Below, in pieces: positions 1 through 7,619 of a stretch of DNA of 13,893 nucleotides. The notes below the pieces were generated by a model. The model searched no databases, was not told the origin of the DNA, and saw only the letters and a program-made list of their open reading frames with translations. The DNA comes from Thermoplasmatota archaeon (GTDB taxonomy: Archaea > Thermoplasmatota > E2 > DHVEG-1): NCBI GenBank assembly GCA_030609445.1, contig JAUWCF010000006.1, positions 1-13,893 of the forward strand, given 5' to 3'. Position numbers and translations under genes: made by a program. Each line of letters opens with the position of its first letter. Positions within the stretch are counted from its first letter, which is position 1.

Positions 1-312
1 ATAGTTTACAGGATTTGCAGCAACCAGAAATGGTAACGCCCGGGAATAGTTTTTTTTATCTAAATAATCAAAAGATCGCTCTGCATTTTTCCATGAACAA
101 TCAACTGCAAGTATCCCATTTCCAATTGCAATTTTAAAATCTTCTCTTGAAAGACTTTTTTTTGCAAACGGGTTTAAAAGAATAGTGTTACTTGGAACTT
201 TTTTAATATTTTTCTCAAGTTTTGCAAAACCAAATTTATTTAGTTTTCTTGCACTACATTTCTTTGGATCATCTTCGTTTGCATGATAGGCAAAAAGCCG
301 AATTCTTTTCAT
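1..312 (-). CDS. tsr3: Tsr3-type rRNA aminocarboxypropyltransferase, partial (N-terminal 104 residues)
   Basis: This is the N-terminal part of an archaeal Tsr3 (DUF367) protein; the reading frame stays open through base 1, so the C-terminal part lies outside the window. Tsr3 has a SPOUT-like fold and transfers the acp group of S-adenosylmethionine to a hypermodified uridine/pseudouridine of small-subunit rRNA. What I see: a start MKRIRLFAYHANEDDPKKCS with the family's DDPKKC-x-x-KL element, then LLNPFAKKSLSREDF, then the strongly conserved AVDCSWKNAE segment and, at the edge, RALPFLVAANPVNY. The ATG at 310-312 overlaps the taw2 stop (TAATG), and a G-rich Shine-Dalgarno-like stretch (316-325, AGGTGGGTGA on the minus strand) lies in the last taw2 codons, so translation is probably coupled. 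Family call is confident; activity is inferred from homology. Confidence 0.9.
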   Translation of the reverse strand, partial: MKRIRLFAYHANEDDPKKCSARKLNKFGFAKLEKNIKKVPSNTILLNPFAKKSLSREDFKIAIGNGILAVDCSWKNAERSFDYLDKKNYSRALPFLVAANPVNY

Positions 313-1154
313 TACTCACCCACCTGGATATCAAGAACAATATGACTCATGCCAGGAGCATACGATTTAATAACTCGATATGTCAAAAGCTCAGCTATTC
401 GTTCATATTTTTTAGCGGTTTTTTCAACTATTCTTAAAGGCTTTTCTGGAAACAATTTGTCAGGACAGACATCATGATAATGGATAAATCCAGTACAATT
501 TATTAGGCAATTGAAAGCTACGGGTAAAAACTTCTCTGTTTCTTCAATATATCCCATAACAACTCTTTCTGCAACATTTTTAGGAGCCGTCTTTCTATTG
601 TCACCAAATAAGGGTTGAACAATGGATGTTACATGATTAAGCACGATATTTTTACATAGATAATCATAGGCGACAGGATTGATTTCACAAGAAAAAATCT
701 TCTTTGGCTTACTATACACAGCCATTGGCAAGGTGAAATAACCAATACCTGCAAAAAGATCAACAACAGTCTCGTTTTTATTGGAAATGTTTGCCATACG
801 CAATCGTTCATCCATATTTCCCGATGAAAGCATAATCTTTGCCACATCTAACTTATATCGTACGCCATTTTCTTTATGAACCACTTCAGTATTTTCAGAG
901 CCATACAGTATCTCAACATTAGGTTCACGATAGATTCCAGATATACCGCCAACATTATTAAGAACTGTTTTACAATGAAGAACTTCAGCATATGTTTTAC
1001 CAATCTCTTCTCCATAACTTTTTAGTTTTTCATCTAGTTTAACAATTACTATATCTCCAATCTTTTCCCATTTTTCTGGAAGAAAATTTGTTAATTCCAA
1101 AGGAATCTTGTTTTTAAGTGATTTTTTTATCTTTTCAAGTGGTGTTTCAATCAT
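312..1154 (-). CDS. taw2: tRNA(Phe) wyosine-pathway aminocarboxypropyltransferase Taw2 (TYW2/Trm5 family)
   Basis: A 280-residue class I S-adenosylmethionine-dependent enzyme of the Trm5/TYW2 family, about the length of archaeal Taw2. Taw2 uses S-adenosylmethionine as an acp donor, attaching the group to C7 of 4-demethylwyosine at position 37 of tRNA(Phe). The motif before the Rossmann fold is MLSSGNMDER (residues 108-117); SSGN is typical of Taw2, whereas the m1G37 methyltransferase Trm5 has SPRN-like residues there. Motif I is VVDLFAGIGYFTLP (130-143), followed by an acidic CEINP (156-160), GDNR (184-187) and VVMGYIEE (198-205) where Trm5 carries an N-x-P type catalytic motif. The N-terminal region (about 1-100) is the short substrate-binding domain of archaeal members. 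No Shine-Dalgarno is seen before the ATG, consistent with a short-leader or leaderless transcript from the TATA-like box at 1181-1191. A Trm5 homologue is the alternative call. Confidence 0.82.
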   Translation of the reverse strand: MIETPLEKIKKSLKNKIPLELTNFLPEKWEKIGDIVIVKLDEKLKSYGEEIGKTYAEVLHCKTVLNNVGGISGIYREPNVEILYGSENTEVVHKENGVRYKLDVAKIMLSSGNMDERLRMANISNKNETVVDLFAGIGYFTLPMAVYSKPKKIFSCEINPVAYDYLCKNIVLNHVTSIVQPLFGDNRKTAPKNVAERVVMGYIEETEKFLPVAFNCLINCTGFIHYHDVCPDKLFPEKPLRIVEKTAKKYERIAELLTYRVIKSYAPGMSHIVLDIQVGE

Positions 1155-1180
1155 GAATATGATTGTTTAATAACAAACAC

Positions 1181-1195
1181 CTATAAAATAGTTTT
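1181..1195. promoter_or_regulatory. TATA-box-like element between divergent taw2 and xpd
   Basis: The near-palindrome CTATAAAATAG (1181-1191) lies in the 91-base divergent gap. On the minus strand it reads AAAACTATTTTATAG and is centred about 32 bases before the taw2 ATG, the distance expected for an archaeal TATA box with a leader of only a few bases. On the plus strand it is about 60 bases before the xpd ATG, so it could serve both genes with a roughly 30-base xpd leader. Seen by eye only; AT-rich background makes such matches common. Confidence 0.4.
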
Positions 1196-1245
1196 AATCA
1201 AGCCCCCAACAAAGATATGTACCACAATCTCTATTCACTCCTCAA

Positions 1246-3213
1246 ATGGACCTTTTTCCCTACGACTTACGAAAAAACCAGAGAACAATAATGCATAACA
1301 TCAGAAATAATCTTACATCTGGAAAAAATTTTGTCTTTGAATCAGGAACTGGTTCAGGAAAAACAATCTGTGTGCTTTCTTCAACACTTCAGTATGCGCT
1401 TGAAAATAATAAAAAAATTCTTTATACAACTCGTACAAATGCACAGCAACGTCAAGTTATTGTTGAACTTCGGGCAATTCAAAAAAAAACAGGAGATAAG
1501 AGGATTTTTGGAGTGGGGATGCAGGGTAGGAGTAATATGTGTCTTCTTGCAAGAGACGATCCAGATATTGGTAATGGTACGTCTGAGGAGCTTTCAAAAT
1601 TTTGTTCAAATCAAAAAAAGTTGACAGCATCAAACAAGAACAAAGGCTGCAAGTATTATCGAAATTATATTGGGGATAAACAAAGGATCAATAGCATTGT
1701 AGAATGGACAAAAAATAATTTACCCACGGCAGAAGAATTCATTGAGTTCTGTGAAAAAAAAGCGGCGTGTCCTTATGAGATAAATAAGATGATGATACGT
1801 GAAGCAGTTGTTGTTGTTGTGCCGTATGTTTATGTGTTTGACAAAACGATTCGTATTATGCTTTTTGATTGGCTGTCTGTTTCTGATGATGATATTATTT
1901 TAATAGTTGATGAGGCACATAACCTACCTAGTTATATCAGGGATCTGTTTTCTGCGCAACTGAGTATGTGGATGCTTAACAGCTGTGTTTTAGAGGCAAA
2001 AAAGTTTGGTGATCCCAAATTATCTGGTGGAAAAGTTTCTGTTTCGAAGTTTTGTAAAATGCTTATAGAAATCATCAGCATTTTAAGAGATACGTATGTG
2101 TATGGTATTTTGGAGAATGGTATTAGGACAAATGCTTATGTAAAAAATGATGCGTTTATTCCTTCTCATGAGCTTGAATCCGAGATTATGTCTCGACTAA
2201 AAATCACTAGTAAAACCTTACATGATGTTGTAAGTGATCTTGTTGCATATGGAGAAAAAATTCAGGAATATCAACAAAAAGAGGGCAAGCTTCCCCGTTC
2301 ATATCTTCATAAACTCGGAGCTTTTCTAGAGTTCTGGATTCATGTTGAGATGGATCAATATATCAAGCTTATTGTTGACGCGTCAGGTGGTAAAAACCCT
2401 CGCATCGAGGCATATTGTCTGGACCCTTCTATTGGAACAGGAATTATTAATGAGTTTCATTCTTCTATTCATATGTCCGGAACACTAGAACCTCTTGAGG
2501 AATATCGTGATTCTTTGGGTCTTTCTAAAGAGACAGAACTTGTTTTTTATCCATCTCCCTTTTCAAAAGAAAACCGTAAGATTTTTTTTGTAAAAGATGT
2601 AACAACACGATACGATGAGATCGCAAGAGATAAAAAAATTGTTCCAAGAATGTGGCAGCATATCACAGATATTTGTAACACGTTTCCAAAAAATATTATG
2701 GTGTGTTTCCCTAGTTTTAACACTCTTTCTCTGTTTCAAAATAAAGGAAGTTTTGATGACATTAAACGTTGTCTTTATGTTGAAGAACAGTCAATGTCTC
2801 AATCTGATCTGATGGATCTTGTCACAAGTTTTAAATCATATGGAGTGGAGAATGGTAGTGGTGCTGCTCTTTTTTCTGTGATGGGTGGAAGAATTAGTGA
2901 GGGTATGGATTTTCCAGCAGAGCAACTTGAGATAGCAGTAATCGTTGGTATTCCTTATCCAAAACCAACTGCTAGACAGCGTGGTCTTCAGAAATATTAT
3001 GATTTCAAATTTGGCAAAGGATGGGAATATACAGTTAATGCCCCTGCTGCAAGAAAACTGTTGCAGTCTATTGGCAGGCTCATTCGTGATGAAAACGATA
3101 GAGGTGTTGCCGTTATTTTAGATAAGAGAGCACCTCGTTTCAGTCAGTACATACGGGATATGAGGGAATCAAGGGATATTTTAGATGATATTCATATGTT
3201 TATGAAGAAATGA
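1246..3213 (+). CDS. xpd: XPD/Rad3-type 5'-3' DNA helicase with Fe-S cluster domain
   Basis: A 655-residue superfamily 2 helicase of the XPD/Rad3/DinG group, which unwinds DNA 5' to 3' and acts in DNA repair. The N-terminus MDLFPYDLRKNQ is the usual XPD start (Q-motif region). Walker A is ESGTGSGKT (32-40) and Walker B is DEAH (222-225). Between them are four spaced cysteines, C99, C120, C135 and C175, in the positions expected of the 4Fe-4S domain (C169 is a spare). The second motor domain carries MSGT (410-413), GGRISEGMDF (547-556) and QSIGRLIR (607-614), all typical of the family, with no lost catalytic residue. No ribosome-binding site precedes the ATG, so the mRNA may have a short unstructured leader. 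It is divergent from taw2 and followed by a T-rich stretch. Whether it is in an archaeal repair pathway equivalent to nucleotide excision repair is not settled by sequence. Confidence 0.93.
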   Translation: MDLFPYDLRKNQRTIMHNIRNNLTSGKNFVFESGTGSGKTICVLSSTLQYALENNKKILYTTRTNAQQRQVIVELRAIQKKTGDKRIFGVGMQGRSNMCLLARDDPDIGNGTSEELSKFCSNQKKLTASNKNKGCKYYRNYIGDKQRINSIVEWTKNNLPTAEEFIEFCEKKAACPYEINKMMIREAVVVVVPYVYVFDKTIRIMLFDWLSVSDDDIILIVDEAHNLPSYIRDLFSAQLSMWMLNSCVLEAKKFGDPKLSGGKVSVSKFCKMLIEIISILRDTYVYGILENGIRTNAYVKNDAFIPSHELESEIMSRLKITSKTLHDVVSDLVAYGEKIQEYQQKEGKLPRSYLHKLGAFLEFWIHVEMDQYIKLIVDASGGKNPRIEAYCLDPSIGTGIINEFHSSIHMSGTLEPLEEYRDSLGLSKETELVFYPSPFSKENRKIFFVKDVTTRYDEIARDKKIVPRMWQHITDICNTFPKNIMVCFPSFNTLSLFQNKGSFDDIKRCLYVEEQSMSQSDLMDLVTSFKSYGVENGSGAALFSVMGGRISEGMDFPAEQLEIAVIVGIPYPKPTARQRGLQKYYDFKFGKGWEYTVNAPAARKLLQSIGRLIRDENDRGVAVILDKRAPRFSQYIRDMRESRDILDDIHMFMKK

Positions 3214-3215
3214 TA

Positions 3216-3228
3216 TTTTTCTTTGTTT
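3216..3228 (+). terminator. T-rich archaeal-type terminator after xpd
   Basis: Directly after the xpd TGA the plus strand reads TTTTTCTTTGTTT, an oligo-T tract of the kind that ends archaeal transcription. It would separate xpd from carAB transcription. Confidence 0.4.
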
Positions 3229-3245
3229 CAAATAAAATATTTGAA
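3227..3245. repeat. Inverted repeat IR1 upstream of carA (8-base arms, 3-base loop)
   Basis: TTCAAATA (3227-3234) and TATTTGAA (3238-3245) are perfect reverse complements separated by AAA. The right arm shares GAA (3243-3245) with the left arm of the next repeat, so the two hairpins cannot both form fully. It may be an operator, part of a leader structure, or a helper to the T-rich terminator. Confidence 0.5.
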
Positions 3246-3265
3246 TTTTGTAAGTGACAAAATTC
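3243..3265. repeat. Inverted repeat IR2 upstream of carA (9-base arms, 5-base loop)
   Basis: GAATTTTGT (3243-3251) and ACAAAATTC (3257-3265) are perfect reverse complements with loop AAGTG. The right arm can alternatively pair, with one bulged A, with AATTTGT at 3268-3274. This is the longest perfect stem in the xpd-carA gap and the best candidate for a regulatory site. Confidence 0.55.
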
Positions 3266-3299
3266 GTAATTTGTTTAAGCTGATATTGTATTTACCGTC

Positions 3300-3316
3300 T
3301 GCTACTTTAGGTAGCA
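3300..3316. repeat. Inverted repeat IR3 just before the carA ribosome-binding site
   Basis: TGCTAC (3300-3305) and GTAGCA (3311-3316) pair perfectly around TTTAG, ending 7 bases before the Shine-Dalgarno of carA. A 6-base match alone could be chance, but its GC content is higher than the surroundings and its position allows it to act as an operator or to shape access to the ribosome-binding site. Confidence 0.4.
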
Positions 3317-3321
3317 TTTAT

Positions 3322-3329
3322 GAGGAGGG
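3322..3329 (+). promoter_or_regulatory. Strong Shine-Dalgarno of carA
   Basis: GAGGAGGG precedes the carA ATG with 9 bases between GGAGGG and the start codon. It fixes the start of carA and shows that the carAB mRNA has a real 5' leader, unlike the first genes of several other units in this window. Confidence 0.7.
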
Positions 3330-3338
3330 TTTTATCCT

Positions 3339-4415
3339 ATGGAGTCCGGGAAACAGAAATCTAAACTTATACTTGAAGACGGTTCTGTTTTCTATGGATA
3401 TTCCTTTGGATATAAAAAGCCTGTAACTGGAGAAGTTGTGTTTAACACAGGAATGGTGGGTTATCCAGAAAGCCTCACCGATCCATCATATAGCGGGCAA
3501 ATCTTGGTTTTAACGTATCCTTTGATAGGTAACTATGGTGTTCCTGGAGATGAAAAAGAAGACAACCTGTTGAAATATTTTGAATCTGACAAAATTCAAG
3601 TTCAGGGGTTGATTATTTCGAATTATTCTGAAAAATATTCTCATTGGAATGCAAAAAAATCTTTGTCAGAGTGGATGAAAGAACATAAAATTCCAGGAAT
3701 ATTTGATGTAGATACTAGAGAGCTTACGAAAAAATTGAGGGAAAAAGGAACAATGCTTGGAAAGATACTCTATGATAATGAAAATATTGGTTTTGAAGAT
3801 CCAAACAAAAGAAATCTAGTGGCTGAGGTCAGTATTACAAAACCTATTGTGTATAAAAAAGGCAAGAAAAAAGTTATAATTGTTGATTGTGGCGTTAAAA
3901 ATAACATTATCAGAGCATTTCTCAGGAGAAATATTACTGTTATTCGATGTCCTTGGAACTACAATTTCTTAGAAGAAGAAGCAGATGGTATTGTACTTTC
4001 TAATGGACCTGGCAATCCTCAGATGTGCAAAGAAACAATAGAGAATGTAAAAAACGCTCTTTCAAAAAATACCCCAATTCTTGGTATTTGTCTAGGCTCA
4101 CAGATTTTAGGGCTTGCCGCTGGAGCTAACACATATAAACTAAAATATGGACATAGAAGTCAAAATCAGCCATGTGTGGAAGTCGGAACCAAAAAATGCT
4201 ATATCAACTCACAGAATCATGGATACGCTATTGATTCAGATACATTACCTGAGGATTGGAGGGAATGGTTTTACAACAATAACGATAAAACAAACGATGG
4301 TATCATTCATATCTCAAAACCATTTTTTGGAGCGCAGTTTCATCCTGAAGCATCTCCAGGACCAGATGACACTGAATTCATATTTGACATGTTCTTAAGA
4401 GCAATGAAACCATGA
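3339..4415 (+). CDS. carA: Carbamoyl-phosphate synthetase small (glutamine amidotransferase) subunit
   Basis: A 358-residue CarA, normal for the family. It hydrolyses glutamine and passes ammonia through a tunnel to CarB to make carbamoyl phosphate for pyrimidines and arginine. The N-terminal CPSase small-chain domain (about 7-160) includes GEVVFNTGMVGYPESLTDPS (31-50) and TYPLIGNYGVPG (59-70). The class I amidotransferase domain (about 178-355) has nucleophile C251 in GICLGSQ and the H335/E337 pair in AQFHPEASPGP, so the Cys-His-Glu triad is complete. Segments such as YSEKYSHWNA and DTRELTKKLREKGTMLGK resemble CarA of Bacteroidota and the glutaminase part of eukaryotic CAD more than the E. 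coli protein, as I recall these families. It overlaps carB by ATGA (translational coupling) and is preceded by nested inverted repeats. Confidence 0.97.
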   Translation: MESGKQKSKLILEDGSVFYGYSFGYKKPVTGEVVFNTGMVGYPESLTDPSYSGQILVLTYPLIGNYGVPGDEKEDNLLKYFESDKIQVQGLIISNYSEKYSHWNAKKSLSEWMKEHKIPGIFDVDTRELTKKLREKGTMLGKILYDNENIGFEDPNKRNLVAEVSITKPIVYKKGKKKVIIVDCGVKNNIIRAFLRRNITVIRCPWNYNFLEEEADGIVLSNGPGNPQMCKETIENVKNALSKNTPILGICLGSQILGLAAGANTYKLKYGHRSQNQPCVEVGTKKCYINSQNHGYAIDSDTLPEDWREWFYNNNDKTNDGIIHISKPFFGAQFHPEASPGPDDTEFIFDMFLRAMKP

Positions 4416-7400
4416 AAGGAAAAAATAAGAAACTAAAAAAAGTCCTTATACTGGGTTCTGGTGCGATACGAATAGGGCAGGCAGGAGAATTTGATTATTC
4501 CGGTAGCCAGGCAATTAAGGCGTTAAAAGAACATAGAATAAAAACAGTGCTTGTAAATCCAAATATTGCAACAATTCAAACATCTGATTATCTAGCAGAT
4601 AACGTATATTTTTTACCACTTGAGTTGTATTTTGTTGAGAAAATTATTGAAAAGGAAAAACCAGATAGTGTCTTACTTGGTTTTGGAGGTCAGACAGCGT
4701 TAAATGTCGGCTGTGAACTTTCAAAAAAAGGTGTTTTTAAAAAACATAATGTAGAAGTACTTGGTACACCAGTAAAAGCGATTCTTGATACAGAGGATAG
4801 AGATTTTTTTGTAAAAAAAATACAGGAGCTCAATCTCAAAGTTCCAATAAGCAAGGCAGTTACAAGTGTAAAAGAAGCAGTTGAAGTTGCAAAAAAAATC
4901 AAGTATCCTGTTATGTGCAGGATAGCATATGCACTAGGAGGTTTAGGTTCAGGAGTAGCCAATAATAAACAACAGTTAGTTGAAATTACAAAAAAAGCAT
5001 TTTCTTTTACAAAACAAATCTTAATTGAGGAATATTTCGGCGGATGGAAAGAACTTGAATACGAAGTTGTAAGAGATCAATATGATAACTGCATTGTTGT
5101 CTGCTCTATGGAAAATGTTGATCCCATGGGGATTCATACTGGTGAAAGTATTGTAGTCGCTCCCGTGCAGACATTAACTTCCTCTGAGAATTTTAAACTC
5201 AGATCCATTGCAATAAAAGTTATTCGACATCTTGGCATAGTTGGCGAGTGCAACATACAATTTGCGTTTGATCCCCAATCTGAAGATTACAGAATAATTG
5301 AGGTTAATGCTCGGCTAAGTAGAAGTTCAGCGCTTGCTTCAAAAGCTACAGGGTATCCACTTGCATTTATTGCAACGAAGCTTGCATTAGGTTTTAGTTT
5401 ACCTGAGGTTGAAAATATTGTCACAAAAGAGACATCAGCATGTTTTGAACCAGCCTTAGACTATGTTGTTCTTAAGTATCCACGATGGGACCTGCAAAAA
5501 TTCAGAAATGTTAGCCTTAATCTTGGTTCTGAAATGAAATCAGTCGGAGAGGTAATGGCGATTGCAAGAAGTTATGAGGAGGCAATCCAAAAAGCAATTC
5601 GGATGCTTGATGTTGGGATGAACGGACTTGTTTGTAACGATCTCTTATTTAACGATCTGGAAAAAGAGCTCAAAGAGCCAACTGACAAAAGAATGTTTGC
5701 GATAGCTGAAGCAATCAAAAGAGGATACTCTATTGATAAAATACACTCTTTCACAAAGGTTAATCCATGGTTTCTCTACAAAATGGAAAACATAGTTGTA
5801 ATAGAAAAAAAACTGAGAAAATACACAATTAAAAACATACCTGTTTCTTTAATGAAAGAGGCAAAACAAAAAGGTTTTTCAGATAAACAAATAGCAATAC
5901 TTACAGACAGTACTGAACCTAACGTGAGACGTAGAAGGAAAAAAATGGGTGTTATACCCTATGTGAAACAAATAGATACCCTTGCTGCAGAGTACCCTGC
6001 AAAAACCAACTATCTGTATCTGACATATAATGGCTGTTGTGATGATCTTACGTTTAAAGAAAAAAAGCAGGTTGTTGTGTTAGGTGGAGGGGCATATAGA
6101 ATTGGTTCTTCAGTGGAGTTTGACTGGTGTTGCGTTAATTCGATGATAACACTTGGTAAATTAAATTACAAAACCATAATGATTAACTATAATCCTGAAA
6201 CAGTGAGCACAGATTATGATATCTGCGATAAACTCTATTTTGATGAGCTCACATTTGAAAGAATTCTTGATATCTATGAAAAGGAAAACCCTATGGGCGT
6301 GATTGTTTCAATGGGTGGTCAAATTCCAAATAATTTTGCGATGCCCCTATATAATGCAGGCATTCCCATACTTGGAACGTCTCCAATAAATATTGATAGA
6401 GCTGAAAATAGGCATACGTTTTCACAACTACTTGACACATTAAATATCGATCAACCTAAATGGAAGGAATTAACTAGTATTGAAGCTGCTGAAAAATTTG
6501 CAGAAAATGTTGGTTACCCTGTTCTCATAAGGCCAAGTTATGTTCTCAGTGGTGCTGCGATGAGTATTGCGTTAAGCAAAAATGAATTAAAAAAATATCT
6601 GAAAAAAGCATCTGAAATAAGTAAGGATTACCCTGTTGTTATCAGCAAATTTATCACAGGAGCTAAAGAAATAGAAATCGATGCTGTTGCAAATAATGGA
6701 AATCTCTATTGTTATGCAATATCTGAACATATCGAAAATGCAGGGGTTCATTCAGGAGATGCGTCGATGGTGTTGCCCCCTCAAAGAACATATCTGGAGA
6801 CAATGAGAAGAATTAAAAAAATCGCCAAACAAATTGCCAGATCTTTAGAAATAACAGGTCCATTTAATATACAATTTATCGCAAAAGAAAATGATGTAAA
6901 AGTTATTGAATGTAATTTACGAGCTTCAAGAAGCTTTCCATTTGTCTCTAAAGTTTTTAAGATAAATTTTATTGATTTAGCTACTAAAATTATTATGGGC
7001 AAACGCGTCCCTAAAATTGAGCGTTCTTCTTTTGATTTAGATTATATTGGAATAAAGGCACCACAGTTCTCTTTTACAAGATTAAAAGGCTCAGATCCTA
7101 TATTGGGTGTGGAGATGGTTTCAACTGGAGAAGTTGCTTGCCTTGGAGATGATTTTAATGAAACGTTTTTGAAAAGCCTTATGTCTGTTGGTTTTAAACT
7201 GCCAAAGAAAACGATTCTTCTATCAACTGGACCAATAGAAAGTAAGGCAGAGTTTCTAGAGAGTACAAAAATGTTGGATCAAATGGGTTTTACATTTTAT
7301 GCTACGAAAGGGACATCTGATTTTATGGAGAAAAATAACATAAAATCTAAGGTTCTCTTTTGGCCTTTAGAAAATAAAGAACCAAACACCCTTAGTTATA

Positions 7401-7609
7401 TAGCTGACGGGAAAATCGATTTGGTGATTAATATACCTAAAAATATTGAAAGAGAAGAACTTGATAATGATTATCTTATAAGAAGAAAGGCAGTTGACTT
7501 TGATGTTCCTTTAATTACTAACTTGCAACTTGCTAAAAGATTTGTTGAAGCAATATGTCGAACTTCACTTGAAGACTTGAAAGTAAAGAGTTGGGATGAA
7601 TATAATTAG
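4412..7609 (+). CDS. carB: Carbamoyl-phosphate synthetase large subunit, CAD/Bacteroidota-like
   Basis: A full-length 1065-residue CarB. It makes carbamoyl phosphate from bicarbonate, ammonia and two ATP. Two homologous synthetase halves are visible: the first opens with VLILGSGAIRIGQAGEFDYS (11-30), the second at about residue 551 with VVVLGGGAYRIGSSVEFDW; each has a pre-ATP-grasp and ATP-grasp domain (for example ENVDPMGIHTGESIVVAPVQ in the first and SEHIENAGVHSGDASMVLPP in the second). The C-terminal MGS-like allosteric domain begins near residue 930 (TILLSTGPIESK) and ends in SLEDLKVKSWDEYN. Phrases such as FDYSGSQAIKALKE, VNPNIATIQTS, VKQIDTLAAEYPA and YNPETVSTDYD are those of the eukaryotic CAD / Bacteroidota type. 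The E. coli type has GPIVIGQACEFDYSG at the first site. All catalytic regions look intact. It converges with the Trm112-like gene seven bases away. Confidence 0.97.
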   Translation: MKGKNKKLKKVLILGSGAIRIGQAGEFDYSGSQAIKALKEHRIKTVLVNPNIATIQTSDYLADNVYFLPLELYFVEKIIEKEKPDSVLLGFGGQTALNVGCELSKKGVFKKHNVEVLGTPVKAILDTEDRDFFVKKIQELNLKVPISKAVTSVKEAVEVAKKIKYPVMCRIAYALGGLGSGVANNKQQLVEITKKAFSFTKQILIEEYFGGWKELEYEVVRDQYDNCIVVCSMENVDPMGIHTGESIVVAPVQTLTSSENFKLRSIAIKVIRHLGIVGECNIQFAFDPQSEDYRIIEVNARLSRSSALASKATGYPLAFIATKLALGFSLPEVENIVTKETSACFEPALDYVVLKYPRWDLQKFRNVSLNLGSEMKSVGEVMAIARSYEEAIQKAIRMLDVGMNGLVCNDLLFNDLEKELKEPTDKRMFAIAEAIKRGYSIDKIHSFTKVNPWFLYKMENIVVIEKKLRKYTIKNIPVSLMKEAKQKGFSDKQIAILTDSTEPNVRRRRKKMGVIPYVKQIDTLAAEYPAKTNYLYLTYNGCCDDLTFKEKKQVVVLGGGAYRIGSSVEFDWCCVNSMITLGKLNYKTIMINYNPETVSTDYDICDKLYFDELTFERILDIYEKENPMGVIVSMGGQIPNNFAMPLYNAGIPILGTSPINIDRAENRHTFSQLLDTLNIDQPKWKELTSIEAAEKFAENVGYPVLIRPSYVLSGAAMSIALSKNELKKYLKKASEISKDYPVVISKFITGAKEIEIDAVANNGNLYCYAISEHIENAGVHSGDASMVLPPQRTYLETMRRIKKIAKQIARSLEITGPFNIQFIAKENDVKVIECNLRASRSFPFVSKVFKINFIDLATKIIMGKRVPKIERSSFDLDYIGIKAPQFSFTRLKGSDPILGVEMVSTGEVACLGDDFNETFLKSLMSVGFKLPKKTILLSTGPIESKAEFLESTKMLDQMGFTFYATKGTSDFMEKNNIKSKVLFWPLENKEPNTLSYIADGKIDLVINIPKNIEREELDNDYLIRRKAVDFDVPLITNLQLAKRFVEAICRTSLEDLKVKSWDEYN

Positions 7610-7619
7610 TTGACAACTA
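7607..7619. repeat. 13-base palindrome joining the stop codons of carB and the Trm112-like gene
   Basis: TAGTTG (7607-7612), A, CAACTA (7614-7619). The left arm begins with the carB stop TAG and the right arm ends with CTA, the reverse complement of the TAG stop of the convergent gene. There is no room for a separate terminator for either gene, so their transcripts probably overlap at the 3' ends. Confidence 0.5.

Noticed and set aside
1807..1822. Tandem GTT trinucleotide run in xpd
   Set aside because: It encodes a short valine beta-strand (VVVVVPY) normal at this point of XPD helicases; too short to count as a microsatellite of interest.
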